In this document: piece after piece, positions 7,215 through 15,300 of the stretch
Position numbering within the stretch: position 1 is the first letter of the stretch
Layout of the letters: each line of letters starts with the position of its first letter
From: Streptomyces sp. 2114.4
Lineage (GTDB): Bacteria; Actinomycetota; Actinomycetes; Streptomycetales; Streptomycetaceae
Length of the DNA stretch: 64,000 bases
Assembly (NCBI RefSeq): GCF_900187385.1
Contig: NZ_FYEY01000001.1
Location: 6,820,001-6,884,000, forward strand
Direction of reading: 5' to 3'
The notes under the pieces: model-generated
Told to the model about the DNA's origin: nothing
Database searches by the model: none
The model's input: only the letters and a program-made list of their open reading frames with translations
Program-made: the position numbers and the translations under genes

Positions 7215-9272
7215 ATGGTGACCACGGCTCCGTACGGCGGCTGGACGTCCCCGATAGACGCCCGGGCGGTCGCCGCGCACGACGGCCGGCCGGCCTTCGT
7301 CGGCGTGGTCGGCGACGAGGTGTGGTGGACGGAGCCGCGGCCCGCGGAGGGCGGCCGGCGGGCGCTGGTCCGCCGGCGGCCGGACGGCACCGAGGAGTCG
7401 GTGCTGCCCGCGCCCTGGAACGTCCGCAGCCGGGTGCTGGAGTACGGCGGCCAGCCCTGGGCCGGCACGGTCACCGAGCACGGACCGCTCGTCGTCTTCA
7501 GCAACTTCGCCGACCAGCGGCTGTACGTCTGCACACCGGACGGCGGCGACGCCCCGCGCCCGCTCACCCCGCTCTCCGGCATCGGTGGCGGACTGCGCTG
7601 GGTCGATCCCGTGCTGCGCCCGGAGCTCGGCGAGGTGTGGTGCGTCCTGGAGGAGTTCACGGGCGACCGGCCGACCGAGGTGCGCCGGGTGATCGCGGCC
7701 GTGCCGCTCGATGGTGCCGCCGCCGAAAACCGCTCCCGCGTACGGGAGTTGAGCGATGACCGGCACCGCTTCGTGACCGGCCCGCGGATCTCCCCCAACG
7801 GGCGGCGGGCCGCATGGATCACCTGGGACCACCCCCTGATGCCCTGGGAGGGCACGCTGGTGAGGGTGGCCCGGGTCACCGGCAAGGGCGAGTTCGAGGA
7901 CGTCCGGACGCTCGTCGGCGACCTCGGCACCGGCGCGCCGGGCGGCGGTGCGGCCGGGGAGTCCGTCGCGCAGATCGAGTGGACGGCGGACGGCTCGCTG
8001 CTCTTCGTCTCGGACCGCAGCGGCTGGTGGGAGCTGCAGCGCATCGATCCCGACGGCGGCGCGGAGCCTGGTGTGGGGGAGGAGCCGGGGAACGGGGAGG
8101 GCGACGGGGCGGTGGCCCTGTGCCCCTCGCGGCAGGAGGAGTTCGGCGGGCCGCTGTGGAATGTCGGGCAACGCTGGTTCCTGCCCCTGGAGAACGGCAC
8201 CGTCGCGGTGATCCACGGCCGCGGCTCCACCACCCTGGGCATCCTCGACCCGGTGACCGGGGAACTCGTCGACTCCGCCGGTCCGTGGACGGAGTGGGCG
8301 CCCACCCTCGCCGTACAGGGCAGCCGCGTCCTCGGCATCGCCGCGGGCCCGCACAGCTCGTACGAGATCGTCGAGCTGGACACCTGCACCGGACGCACCC
8401 GGGTGATCGCCTGCCGGCACGCCGACGTCCTGGACCCGGCCTACTACCCGCGGCCGCGGAGCCGTACCTTCACCGGCCCCGACGGCCGGGACATCCACGC
8501 CCACATCTATCCGCCGCACAACCCCGACCACCGGGCGCCCGACGGCGAGTTGCCGCCCTTCGTGGTGTGGGCACACGGCGGCCCCACCGGCCACGCCCCG
8601 ATGGTGCTCGACCTGGAGATCGCCTACTTCACCTCCCGGGGCATCGGCATCGCCGAGGTCAACTACGGCGGGTCGACGGGCTACGGCCGGGAGTACCGCG
8701 AGCGGCTGCGCGGCCAGTGGGGCGTGGTGGACGTCGAGGACTGCGCCGCCGTGGCCCGGGCGCTCGCCGACGAAGGCACCGCCGACCGTGCGCGGCTGGC
8801 CATCCGCGGCGGCAGCGCCGGCGGCTGGACCACCGCCGCCTCCCTGACCGCCACCGACCTCTACGCCTGCGGCACCATCAGCTATCCGATTCTGGACCTG
8901 ACCGCCTGGGCCACCGACGAGACCCACGACTTCGAATCGCAGTATCTGGAGTCGCTGGTCGGTCCCCTCGCGGAGGTGCCCGACCGCTACCGCGACCGCT
9001 CGCCGCTGCACCGCGCGGACCGTATCGCCGCGCCGTTCCTGCTGCTCCAGGGCCTGGACGATGTGATCTGCCCGCCCGTGCAGTGCGAACGGTTCCTCGC
9101 CGCGGTCGCCGGGCGCGGTACCCCGCACGCCTATCTGGCCTTTGCCGGGGAGGGGCACGGCTTCCGCCGGGCGGAGACCATCGTGCGCGCCGTGGAGGCC
9201 GAACTCTCCCTGTATTCACAGACCTTCGGCCTCGCCCGGAGCGATGTCCCGGTGCTGGAGCTGCGCGGATGA
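7215..9272 (+). CDS. S9 family prolyl oligopeptidase-type peptidase
   Basis: A 685-residue cytoplasmic peptidase with an N-terminal beta-propeller (about 1-420) and a C-terminal alpha/beta-hydrolase domain. The catalytic triad can be placed: S534 in GGSAGG, D616 in GLDDVICPP and H648 in GEGHGF. Family members cleave short peptides, often after proline or from N-acylated ends (acylaminoacyl-peptidase or dipeptidyl-peptidase types). GAGGAGAG precedes the ATG at 7215. Third gene of the operon; its TGA overlaps the ATG of the next gene by 4 nt. Confidence 0.9.
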   Translation: MVTTAPYGGWTSPIDARAVAAHDGRPAFVGVVGDEVWWTEPRPAEGGRRALVRRRPDGTEESVLPAPWNVRSRVLEYGGQPWAGTVTEHGPLVVFSNFADQRLYVCTPDGGDAPRPLTPLSGIGGGLRWVDPVLRPELGEVWCVLEEFTGDRPTEVRRVIAAVPLDGAAAENRSRVRELSDDRHRFVTGPRISPNGRRAAWITWDHPLMPWEGTLVRVARVTGKGEFEDVRTLVGDLGTGAPGGGAAGESVAQIEWTADGSLLFVSDRSGWWELQRIDPDGGAEPGVGEEPGNGEGDGAVALCPSRQEEFGGPLWNVGQRWFLPLENGTVAVIHGRGSTTLGILDPVTGELVDSAGPWTEWAPTLAVQGSRVLGIAAGPHSSYEIVELDTCTGRTRVIACRHADVLDPAYYPRPRSRTFTGPDGRDIHAHIYPPHNPDHRAPDGELPPFVVWAHGGPTGHAPMVLDLEIAYFTSRGIGIAEVNYGGSTGYGREYRERLRGQWGVVDVEDCAAVARALADEGTADRARLAIRGGSAGGWTTAASLTATDLYACGTISYPILDLTAWATDETHDFESQYLESLVGPLAEVPDRYRDRSPLHRADRIAAPFLLLQGLDDVICPPVQCERFLAAVAGRGTPHAYLAFAGEGHGFRRAETIVRAVEAELSLYSQTFGLARSDVPVLELRG

Positions 9273-10201
9273 CCGCGGCGGAGCGGGTACGTGCGCCACG
9301 GCTGCGGCCCGGCGACCGGGTGGCGGTGGTGGCACCCAGCGGCCCCCTCACCCCGGAGCGGCTGGACCGCGGGCTGGACGTACTGCGGGGCTGGGACCTC
9401 GACCCGGTCGCGGCCCCCCACGCCAGGGACACCCACCCGACGCTGCGCTATCTGGCCGCGGCCGACGAGGAACGGGCCCGCGACCTGCAGGAGGCGTGGT
9501 GCGACCCCGCCGTCAAGGCCGTGTTCGCGGCGCGGGGCGGCTACGGCGCCCAGCGGATGGTCGATCTGCTGGACTGGGACGCCGTCCGGGCCGCGGCCCC
9601 CAAACCGCTGGTCGGCTTCAGCGATGTGACGGTGCTGCACGAGGCGTTCGCGGTGCGCGCCGGGGTGTCCACCCTGCACGGACCGGCCGTGGCGGGGGAG
9701 GTCTTCCTCAAGGACGACGCCACCCGCGAGCATCTGCGGCGCACGCTGTTCGCACCCGAGACCGTCCGGACCCTGGCGTCGCCGACCGCCCGGCCCCTGG
9801 TGCCCGGGCGGGCCCGCGGCGTCACCCTCGGCGGCTGTCTGACCATGCTCGCCACCGAGGTGGGCACCCCGCGGGCCAGGCGCGGCGCGGCGGGCGGCCT
9901 CCTGCTGCTGGAGGACATCGGGGAGCCGCCGTACCGCCTCGACCGGGCGCTCACCCAACTCCTGCGCGCGGGCTGGCTGGACGGCGTCGCCGGGATCGTG
10001 CTCGGGTCCTGGGCCGGCTGCGGTCCCTACGACCGGGTGCGGGAGGTGCTGAGGGACCGGCTGGGCGGCCTCGGGGTGCCGGTGGCCGAGGAGTTCGGCT
10101 TCGGGCACGGCGACAGTGCGCTGACCCTGCCGCTGGGCGTCCCCGCCGAGCTGGACGCGACGGCCGGCACGCTGCTCTTCGAGCGGCCGGCGACCGTCTG
10201 A
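9269..10201 (+). CDS. LD-carboxypeptidase, S66 family
   Basis: A 310-residue serine peptidase of the LdcA/MccF family. S118 in GFSDVT, E215 in LLEDIGEPPYRLDR and H280 in FGHGDS match the Ser-Glu-His triad of Pseudomonas LdcA (115, 217, 285). LdcA removes the terminal D-Ala from L-Ala-D-Glu-Dap-D-Ala tetrapeptides during wall recycling; MccF relatives cleave microcin C-type peptides and give immunity. ATG at 9269 inside ATGA overlaps the S9 gene. With M55, M20 and S9 peptidases upstream, recycling of D-amino-acid-containing peptides is the natural reading. It ends 21 nt from the convergent ferredoxin gene. Confidence 0.88.
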   Translation: MTAAERVRAPRLRPGDRVAVVAPSGPLTPERLDRGLDVLRGWDLDPVAAPHARDTHPTLRYLAAADEERARDLQEAWCDPAVKAVFAARGGYGAQRMVDLLDWDAVRAAAPKPLVGFSDVTVLHEAFAVRAGVSTLHGPAVAGEVFLKDDATREHLRRTLFAPETVRTLASPTARPLVPGRARGVTLGGCLTMLATEVGTPRARRGAAGGLLLLEDIGEPPYRLDRALTQLLRAGWLDGVAGIVLGSWAGCGPYDRVREVLRDRLGGLGVPVAEEFGFGHGDSALTLPLGVPAELDATAGTLLFERPATV

Positions 10202-10222
10202 ACGGGGCCCGGGGGTGGTGGC

Positions 10223-10417
10223 TCAGTCGTCCGTGACCGAGATGGCCTGCACCGGGCAGGCGCGGGCGGCCTCGCGTACCAGCGGGTCGCCCGCGCCGTC
10301 CTCACGGCCGGGCAGCAGGGCGCTGAAACCGTCGTCGTCCTGGGTGAAGACTCCCGGCGCGGTCAGGGCGCACTGGCCGGCGCCGATACAGCGGTCGGTG
10401 TCGATGGTGATCCGCAT
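10223..10417 (-). CDS. Ferredoxin, 3Fe-4S type
   Basis: A 64-residue electron carrier: MRITIDTDRC opening, C10-I-G-A-G-Q-C16 and a distal ARACPVQAI cysteine. This is the spacing of actinobacterial 3Fe-4S ferredoxins that feed P450s. The ATG at 10417 is preceded by AAAGGGG; the frame upstream is open but overlaps the P450 end and is not needed. It sits 35 nt downstream of the P450 gene and is surely co-transcribed with it, as in the CYP105-ferredoxin pairs of Streptomyces. A ferredoxin reductase is not in the window. Confidence 0.92.
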   Translation of the reverse strand: MRITIDTDRCIGAGQCALTAPGVFTQDDDGFSALLPGREDGAGDPLVREAARACPVQAISVTDD

Positions 10418-10452
10418 TCCGGACCCCTTTCGTTCGTCTGCCGTCATGGCTG

Positions 10453-11640
10453 CTACCAGGTCAGCGGCAGTTCGATCATTCCTTGCAGGGTGTCGCCCGG
10501 CTTGAAAGGAATCTCGGCGGCCGGCACGGCGAGGCGCAGGTCCGGGATCCTGGTGAACAGCGAACGCAGCGCGATGTCCATCTCGGCGCGGGCGAGGTTC
10601 TGCCCCAGGCACTGGTGGATCCCGAAGCCGAACGCCACGTGGTGGCGGGCCGAGCGGTCGAGGTCCAGCTCGTCCGGCGACGGATAGGCGGTCTCGTCCC
10701 GGTTGATCAGCGAGGTGGGGAACAGGACTCCGTCGTCGGCGCGGATGACCTGCCCGCCGATCTCGATGTCCTCCGTGGCCACCCGCAGCATGCCGTCCGC
10801 GATGGACAGGAACCGCAGCAGCTCCTCGACGGCCGCGGGCATCAAGCCCTCCTCGGCCTTCAGCTGTGCCAGCTGCTCGGGGTGTTCGAGCAGGGTGAAG
10901 GTGCCGAGCGAGATCATGTTGGCGGTGGTCTCATGGCCGGCCACCAGCAGGATCATGGCGAGCCGGACCAGGTCCTCGTGGGCGAGGTCGCCGGACCGCA
11001 GCCGCTCCTCGATCAGCTCGTCCAGCAGACCGTCGCCCGGGTTCTTCTCCTTGTGGGCGATCAGCTCGGTGAAGTACTCCTCCAGCTCGGTGCGGGCGGT
11101 CTCCGCCTCCTCGGCCGTACGGCTGCGCAGCAGACGGCTGGACGCGTCCTCGAAGAACTCGTGGTCGGAGTACGGGACGCCGAGCAGTGAGCAGATCACC
11201 ATCGAGGGGACCGGCAGCGCGAACGCGGAGACCAGCTCGGCGGGCGGGCCCTGGGCCAGCATCCGGTCGAGCAGTCCGTCGACGATCCGGTGGATGTCCG
11301 GCCGCAGCGCGGCGACCCGCTTCACGCTGAAGCTGGGGATCAGCATCCGGCGCTGGGTGTTGTGCTCGGGGTCGTCGACGCCGATCAGCGGGGTCCTGAC
11401 CTGGCGGATCGCCGCGAAGCGCGCGACCGGCATCGGGAAGGCGGGGTTCTGCCGGTCGGCGGAGAGCCGCTGGTCGCTCAGCAGCGCCCGTGCCTCGCCG
11501 TGGCCGGTTACCGCCCATATCTTGCGGCCGTCGTAGAGCGCGACATGCGTCAGCGGTCCGCTCTCCCGCAACGGCTGGTAGCCGGCGGGCGGGTGGTAGG
11601 GACAGGTGCGGTCCTGAAAGTAGGAGATGGCTTCGGTCAC
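10453..11640 (-). CDS. Cytochrome P450, CYP105-like
   Basis: A 395-residue soluble P450. The I-helix reads AGHETT (234-239), the K-helix ExxR is E273-L-L-R276, and the haem loop FGFGIHQCLGQ puts the haem cysteine at 344. The N-terminus TEAISYFQDRTCPYHPP and the overall pattern resemble the CYP105 family, which hydroxylates varied xenobiotics and secondary metabolites. GTG at 11640 is chosen because GGGAGGA lies 5 nt upstream; the frame runs on to 11667 without a ribosome site. Paired with the downstream ferredoxin. No terpene, polyketide or peptide gene is near, so a detoxifying role is more likely than pathway tailoring, but this is inference. Confidence 0.93.
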   Translation of the reverse strand: MTEAISYFQDRTCPYHPPAGYQPLRESGPLTHVALYDGRKIWAVTGHGEARALLSDQRLSADRQNPAFPMPVARFAAIRQVRTPLIGVDDPEHNTQRRMLIPSFSVKRVAALRPDIHRIVDGLLDRMLAQGPPAELVSAFALPVPSMVICSLLGVPYSDHEFFEDASSRLLRSRTAEEAETARTELEEYFTELIAHKEKNPGDGLLDELIEERLRSGDLAHEDLVRLAMILLVAGHETTANMISLGTFTLLEHPEQLAQLKAEEGLMPAAVEELLRFLSIADGMLRVATEDIEIGGQVIRADDGVLFPTSLINRDETAYPSPDELDLDRSARHHVAFGFGIHQCLGQNLARAEMDIALRSLFTRIPDLRLAVPAAEIPFKPGDTLQGMIELPLTW

Positions 11641-12061
11641 GGAATTCCTCCCGTACGAGGAGCTCAAGTGCGTCGAGCTGCTCGGGTGTGAGATGTCCCT
11701 GCTGAAGCGCGCCGTGTTGGCCGCGCTGATCTCACCTCATGCCTCGGATACCGGGCACGTCTATGCGCAGTTCGGCCATTTTCTTTCAGGTTCGCTCATT
11801 TTCGGAATTCTCGCCTCCGTTCAAGGCCGTACGAGGGTTTCGATCACCCCGTCCAGATAGCGGTCGCGGGCGGCACCGTATGGAGATGCCCCTGTTCGTG
11901 GTCCGCACGGTGCCGCGCCGTTCCCACCGCCGGCCGGCGCTCGCCGCACCGGACGCGGGGGAGCGGCCGAGGGCGCGGGGGTGATCCGGGGCCCGTGCCA
12001 CCCGCGACGGCACCACCGCAAACTGCTGGCCCCCTGCCTTCCCCCTCCGTACGCTCCTCCG
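11641..12061. promoter_or_regulatory. Divergent control region, P450 / GNAT
   Basis: 421 bases without a convincing gene. The stretch 11770-11830 is A+T-richer (CATTTTCTTTCAGG, CATTTTCGGAATTC) and read leftward includes TTGAAC at 11824-11819, a possible -35 box for the P450 gene. TACGCT at about 12050 lies only a few nt before the GTG at 12062 on the other strand. Confidence 0.35.
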
Positions 12062-12613
12062 GTGACGACCAACGACCGCTACCTCGCACACGGCCCGCGG
12101 GTGGGCATCCGGCACTTCACCGCCGCCGACCGGGACGAGTTCACCGCGCTGGCCCGGCAGAGCACGGAACTGCACCGCCCCTGGCTCTTCCCGCCGGCCG
12201 AGGACACCGCCTACGACGCCTATCTGCACCGGCTCCAGGAGCCGGCGCGCGAGGGCTTCTTGATCTGCGATCTTGCCGACGGGCGGATCGCCGGCTACCT
12301 GACGGTCAACAACATCGTGTACGGCGCGTTCCGTTGCGGTGCGATCGGCTACGGCGCCTTTGCGCACGCCGCCGGGCGGGGGCTGATGAGCGAGGGGCTG
12401 CGGCTCGTCCTGCATCATGCCTTCGGGGAGATGGGGCTGCACCGGCTGGAGGTCAATGTCCAGCCCGCCAACGAGCGGTCGATCGCCCTGGTCAAGCGGG
12501 CCGGATTCCGGCTGGAGGGGTTCTCCCCGGACTTCCTCTTCATCGACGGCGCCTGGCGCGACCACGAGCGCTGGGCGATCACCGCCGAGATGGTCGCCGG
12601 GGGAGCCGTGTGA
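12062..12613 (+). CDS. GNAT N-acetyltransferase, RimJ-like
   Basis: A 183-residue acetyltransferase. An RHFTAADRDEF start, the central Y-x-T-V-N-N-I-V strand, the acetyl-CoA loop HAAGRGLMSEGL and the final RLEVNVQPANERSIALVKRAGFRLEG block are typical of RimJ/RimL-type enzymes that acetylate protein N-termini or small amines. GTG at 12062 is the start that fits the family. There is no GGAGG before it, and a TACGCT box sits about 6 nt upstream, so the transcript may be leaderless. Upstream codons to 11981 are open but look non-coding. Confidence 0.85.
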   Translation: MTTNDRYLAHGPRVGIRHFTAADRDEFTALARQSTELHRPWLFPPAEDTAYDAYLHRLQEPAREGFLICDLADGRIAGYLTVNNIVYGAFRCGAIGYGAFAHAAGRGLMSEGLRLVLHHAFGEMGLHRLEVNVQPANERSIALVKRAGFRLEGFSPDFLFIDGAWRDHERWAITAEMVAGGAV

Positions 12614-12890
12614 GGCCGAACCGGCCGCGCTTCAACGAGCCGGGCACCGGCGCGCAGCCGTCCGACGAAGCGACCGGCAGCGGGACTTGCGGTTGATCTT
12701 CATGGCCGGCTGAGCGCGATCACACCCGTGTGGCGCTCCTCGCCGAAGCCGACCTCGTGAGGTCCTTTTTGCGCAACCCTGACCTCACCCGGCCGCAAGG
12801 AGCCCTGTGCAGAGGGGCGATCACGCGGTTCCATGGTCAACAGGAGGCCGCCACAGCCGGGGTGGCCCGGTCCAGCATTGCGAGGCAGCC

Positions 12891-14933
12891 GTGGCCACGA
12901 GAGTGCGACGCACCACCCTGACCCTCCCCGCAGCCCCCCTCGGCCCCGACAACCCCCTTCCCGCGCTGCGCGGCGGCCGGGACCCGCACCGCACCGAGAC
13001 CCGGGACGCCCGCCTGCCCGCCGACATGGCACGGCAGATCGACAGTGCGCCGCTGCGCTCGATCCTGCCGACGCGGATGCGTGACGGCTACGGCCGCACC
13101 CGCCGTCCCACCGGCCTCGACGCGCTGGTCATCGAGAACGACCGGCTGCGCGCCACCGTCCTGCCCGGCCTCGGCGGCCGGGTGTACTCCCTGCACCACA
13201 AGCCCACCGGCCGGGAACTGCTGTACCGCAATCCGGTGTGGCAACCCGCGGCCTTCGCCCTCAACGGCGCCTGGTTCTCCGGCGGCATCGAATGGAACAT
13301 CGGGGCCACCGGCCACACCACCCTCTCCTGTTCCCCGCTGCACGCCGCCCGTGTCCCGGCGCCGGACGGCGGGGAGATGCTGCGGCTGTGGGAGTGGGAA
13401 CGGCTGCGCGACCTGCCCTTCCAGGTGGACCTGTGGCTGCCCGACGGCTCCGACTTCCTCCATGTGGGTGTCCGGATCCGTAACCCGCACCACCACATGG
13501 TCCCCGTCTACTGGTGGTCCAACACCGCCGTCCCCGAAGGCGAGCGCACCCGTGTCCTGGCCCCCGCCGAGGAAGCCTGGCACTTCGGCTACGAACGGTG
13601 CCTGCGCCGCGTTCCGGTCCCCGGCTCCGACGGCATCGACCGGACGTATCCGCTGCGCAGCGAGTTCCCCGCCGACTACTTCTACGAGGTGCCCGACGGC
13701 GCCCGCCCCTGGATCACCTCCCTCGACGCCGACGGCCGCGGCCTGGTGCAGACCTCCACCGACACCCTGCGCGGCCGCAAGCTCTTCCTGTGGGGCGCCG
13801 GCCGGGCCGGGCGGCGCTGGCAGCAGTGGCTCACCGAGCCGGGCACCGGCGGTTACGCCGAGATCCAGGCAGGCCTGGCCCGTACGCAACTGGAGCAGGT
13901 ACCGCTCGACGCCGGTGCGGAGTTCGCCTGGCTGGAGGCCTACGGGCCGCTGGAGGCCGACGCCGCGACCGTGCACGGCACCAACTGGGACACGGCCCGC
14001 CACGAGGTCGCGGCCCGGCTGGAAGCCGCCCTGCCGCGCGCGGACGTCGATGCCGCCTACGCCGCCTGGCTGCCGTACGCCGACCAGGAACCGAAGGAAT
14101 CGCTGGCCACCGGCTCCGGCTGGGGCGCACTGGAGGCCGCCCGCGCGGGTCTGGAGCTGCCGGGCACGCCGTTCGACGCGGCCGCGCTGGGCCCGGAGCA
14201 GGAGCCCTGGCTCACGCTGCTCAGGACCGGGGACCTGCCGGCCGGCCGCCCGGTGCCCGGACCTGCGCTGGTCGGGCCGGCCTGGCGCGATCTGCTGGAG
14301 TCCGCCCCCTCGGGCGCGGCCACCGAATATCACCTGGGGCTCGCCCAGTGGCACGCCGGTGACCGCGCCCAGGCCGTCCGCAGCTGGGAGCGTGCGCTCG
14401 GGCACGGCGCCGGCGCCCTGCCGCTGTACTGCCTGGCCGTTGCCGAAGCGGAGGCGGGCGAGACCGGGCGCGCCGCCGACCGCTCTCTGCAGGCCTGCGA
14501 TGAAGCGGCGCGGGCGGCGGCGGAGCCGGGACCGGGCGCGCGGGACTGGCGGCCGGTGCGGTCGGCCCTCGTCCGGGAGGCGGTGCCCGTGCTGCTCGCG
14601 GCCGGCCGTACCGACGAGGCGGCGCGGCTGCTGGCGGCCCTGCCGCAGCCCGATCCGGCCGACGGCCGCTTCCGGTTGCTGACCGCGCAGGTGCTGCTCG
14701 CCCAGGGGAAGCCGGCCGCGGCCCGGGAGATCTTCGACGCCGGCTTCGAGATCGCCACGCTGCGGGAGGGCGAGGAGGCGCCGGCCGATACCTGGTTCGC
14801 CATCGCCGAGCGGCTGGTCGCGGGCGGCGGGCCGGTCACCGAACGGGTCCGCGCCGAGGCCCGTTCCCGGCATCCGCTCCCGGAGCGGTACGAGTACCGG
14901 ATGCGGCCGGTGCAGGGCGGGTCGTCGGTGTAG
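12891..14933 (+). CDS. DUF5107 domain protein with C-terminal tetratricopeptide-like region
   Basis: A 680-residue protein. The N-terminal half (about 60-320) is the DUF5107 domain, a galactose-mutarotase-like beta-sandwich: LRATVLPGLGGRVYSL, GGIEWNIGATGHT, then W-x-S-N-x-A-V-P. The C-terminal part (about 480-640) has TPR-like helices rich in Ala and Leu (YHLGLAQWHAGDRAQAVRSWERAL). This architecture is common in Streptomyces and is often found with sugar-use genes, but no function is established that I can rely on. GTG at 12891 with GAGG 7 nt upstream is the start; it gives the family-like VATRVRRTTLTLPAAPLG opening. It stands alone here. Confidence 0.85.
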   Translation: MATRVRRTTLTLPAAPLGPDNPLPALRGGRDPHRTETRDARLPADMARQIDSAPLRSILPTRMRDGYGRTRRPTGLDALVIENDRLRATVLPGLGGRVYSLHHKPTGRELLYRNPVWQPAAFALNGAWFSGGIEWNIGATGHTTLSCSPLHAARVPAPDGGEMLRLWEWERLRDLPFQVDLWLPDGSDFLHVGVRIRNPHHHMVPVYWWSNTAVPEGERTRVLAPAEEAWHFGYERCLRRVPVPGSDGIDRTYPLRSEFPADYFYEVPDGARPWITSLDADGRGLVQTSTDTLRGRKLFLWGAGRAGRRWQQWLTEPGTGGYAEIQAGLARTQLEQVPLDAGAEFAWLEAYGPLEADAATVHGTNWDTARHEVAARLEAALPRADVDAAYAAWLPYADQEPKESLATGSGWGALEAARAGLELPGTPFDAAALGPEQEPWLTLLRTGDLPAGRPVPGPALVGPAWRDLLESAPSGAATEYHLGLAQWHAGDRAQAVRSWERALGHGAGALPLYCLAVAEAEAGETGRAADRSLQACDEAARAAAEPGPGARDWRPVRSALVREAVPVLLAAGRTDEAARLLAALPQPDPADGRFRLLTAQVLLAQGKPAAAREIFDAGFEIATLREGEEAPADTWFAIAERLVAGGGPVTERVRAEARSRHPLPERYEYRMRPVQGGSSV

Positions 14934-14935
14934 CC

Positions 14936-14972
14936 CCCTTGGCCCCTTCGGCCCCTTCGGCCCCTTCAGCTG
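14936..14972. repeat. Short tandem GGCCCCTTC repeats
   Basis: GGCCCCTT(C/G) occurs four times in a row just after the stop of the DUF5107 gene. It reads as a simple slippage repeat. No hairpin of note. Confidence 0.6.
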
Positions 14973-15062
14973 GTCCAGCCCGGTTGCGGCGGTGCACCCG
15001 GGCCGTACGGTGGGCCCGTCCGGCCGGTGCGCCCGGCGGGTGGCGCCACCGCGTACCCGCCG

Positions 15063-15227
15063 TCACCCCAGCGGCTTGTCGAGCACCGCCTTGCTGTGAC
15101 TGAAGGTGTCGAGGGAGTACTCGCCGTGATAGCGCCCCATCCCGCTCTCGCCCACCCCGCCGAACGGCAGGTCGGGCGCGCTGAGATGGGCGACCGGCAG
15201 TCCGAAGGTGAGCGCGCCGTCGTCGCA
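15063..15227 (-). pseudogene. C-terminal fragment of an aldehyde dehydrogenase gene
   Basis: On the minus strand from about 15227 the frame reads DDGALTFGLPVAHLSAPD, LPFGGVGESGMGRYHG, EYSLDTFSHSKAVLDKPLG and stops at 15063. The LPFGGVGxSGMGRYHGxxxxxxFSHxKAVL signature is the end of the NAD(P)-dependent aldehyde dehydrogenase family. Upstream an in-frame TAG occurs within three codons and no further resemblance is seen, so more than 400 residues are missing. The remnant ends against the promoter of the quinone oxidoreductase, whose insertion or a deletion may have removed the rest. Confidence 0.75.
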
Positions 15228-15279
15228 CCTCGCCTACGCCCGATTCGGTGACCTTCCGCGACCCTGGAATGAACCCCGG

Positions 15280-15298
15280 CCGTCACGCGTTGTGACGG
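15280..15298. promoter_or_regulatory. 19-bp palindrome just before the oxidoreductase start
   Basis: CCGTCAC (15280-15286), spacer GCGTT, GTGACGG (15292-15298): seven-base perfect arms ending 2 nt before the ATG at 15301. Its position would let a bound repressor block both transcription and translation start. A candidate operator; the regulator is not adjacent. Confidence 0.5.
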
Positions 15299-15300
15299 TC

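Noticed and set aside
5778..9158. 1126-codon open frame on the minus strand
   Set aside because: It is antisense to three clear peptidase genes, has low-complexity Gly/Arg/Pro/Val composition and no family motif. High G+C coding DNA often leaves such a shadow open.
7814..9268. Long plus-strand frame running into the LD-carboxypeptidase gene from upstream
   Set aside because: The upstream part overlaps the S9 peptidase in another frame and is Arg-rich nonsense. The true start is the ATG at 9269.
10223..11640. Part of a secondary-metabolite cluster because of the P450 and ferredoxin
   Set aside because: No synthase, cyclase or glycosyltransferase lies nearby; the pair alone is common outside such clusters.
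12700..12890. Coding frames around 12730-12890 on either strand
   Set aside because: Short, overlapping on both strands, no ribosome site and no family resemblance I can defend.
12837..14873. 678-codon minus-strand frame opposite the DUF5107 gene
   Set aside because: Gly/Gln/Arg-rich shadow without motifs; the plus strand carries recognisable protein.
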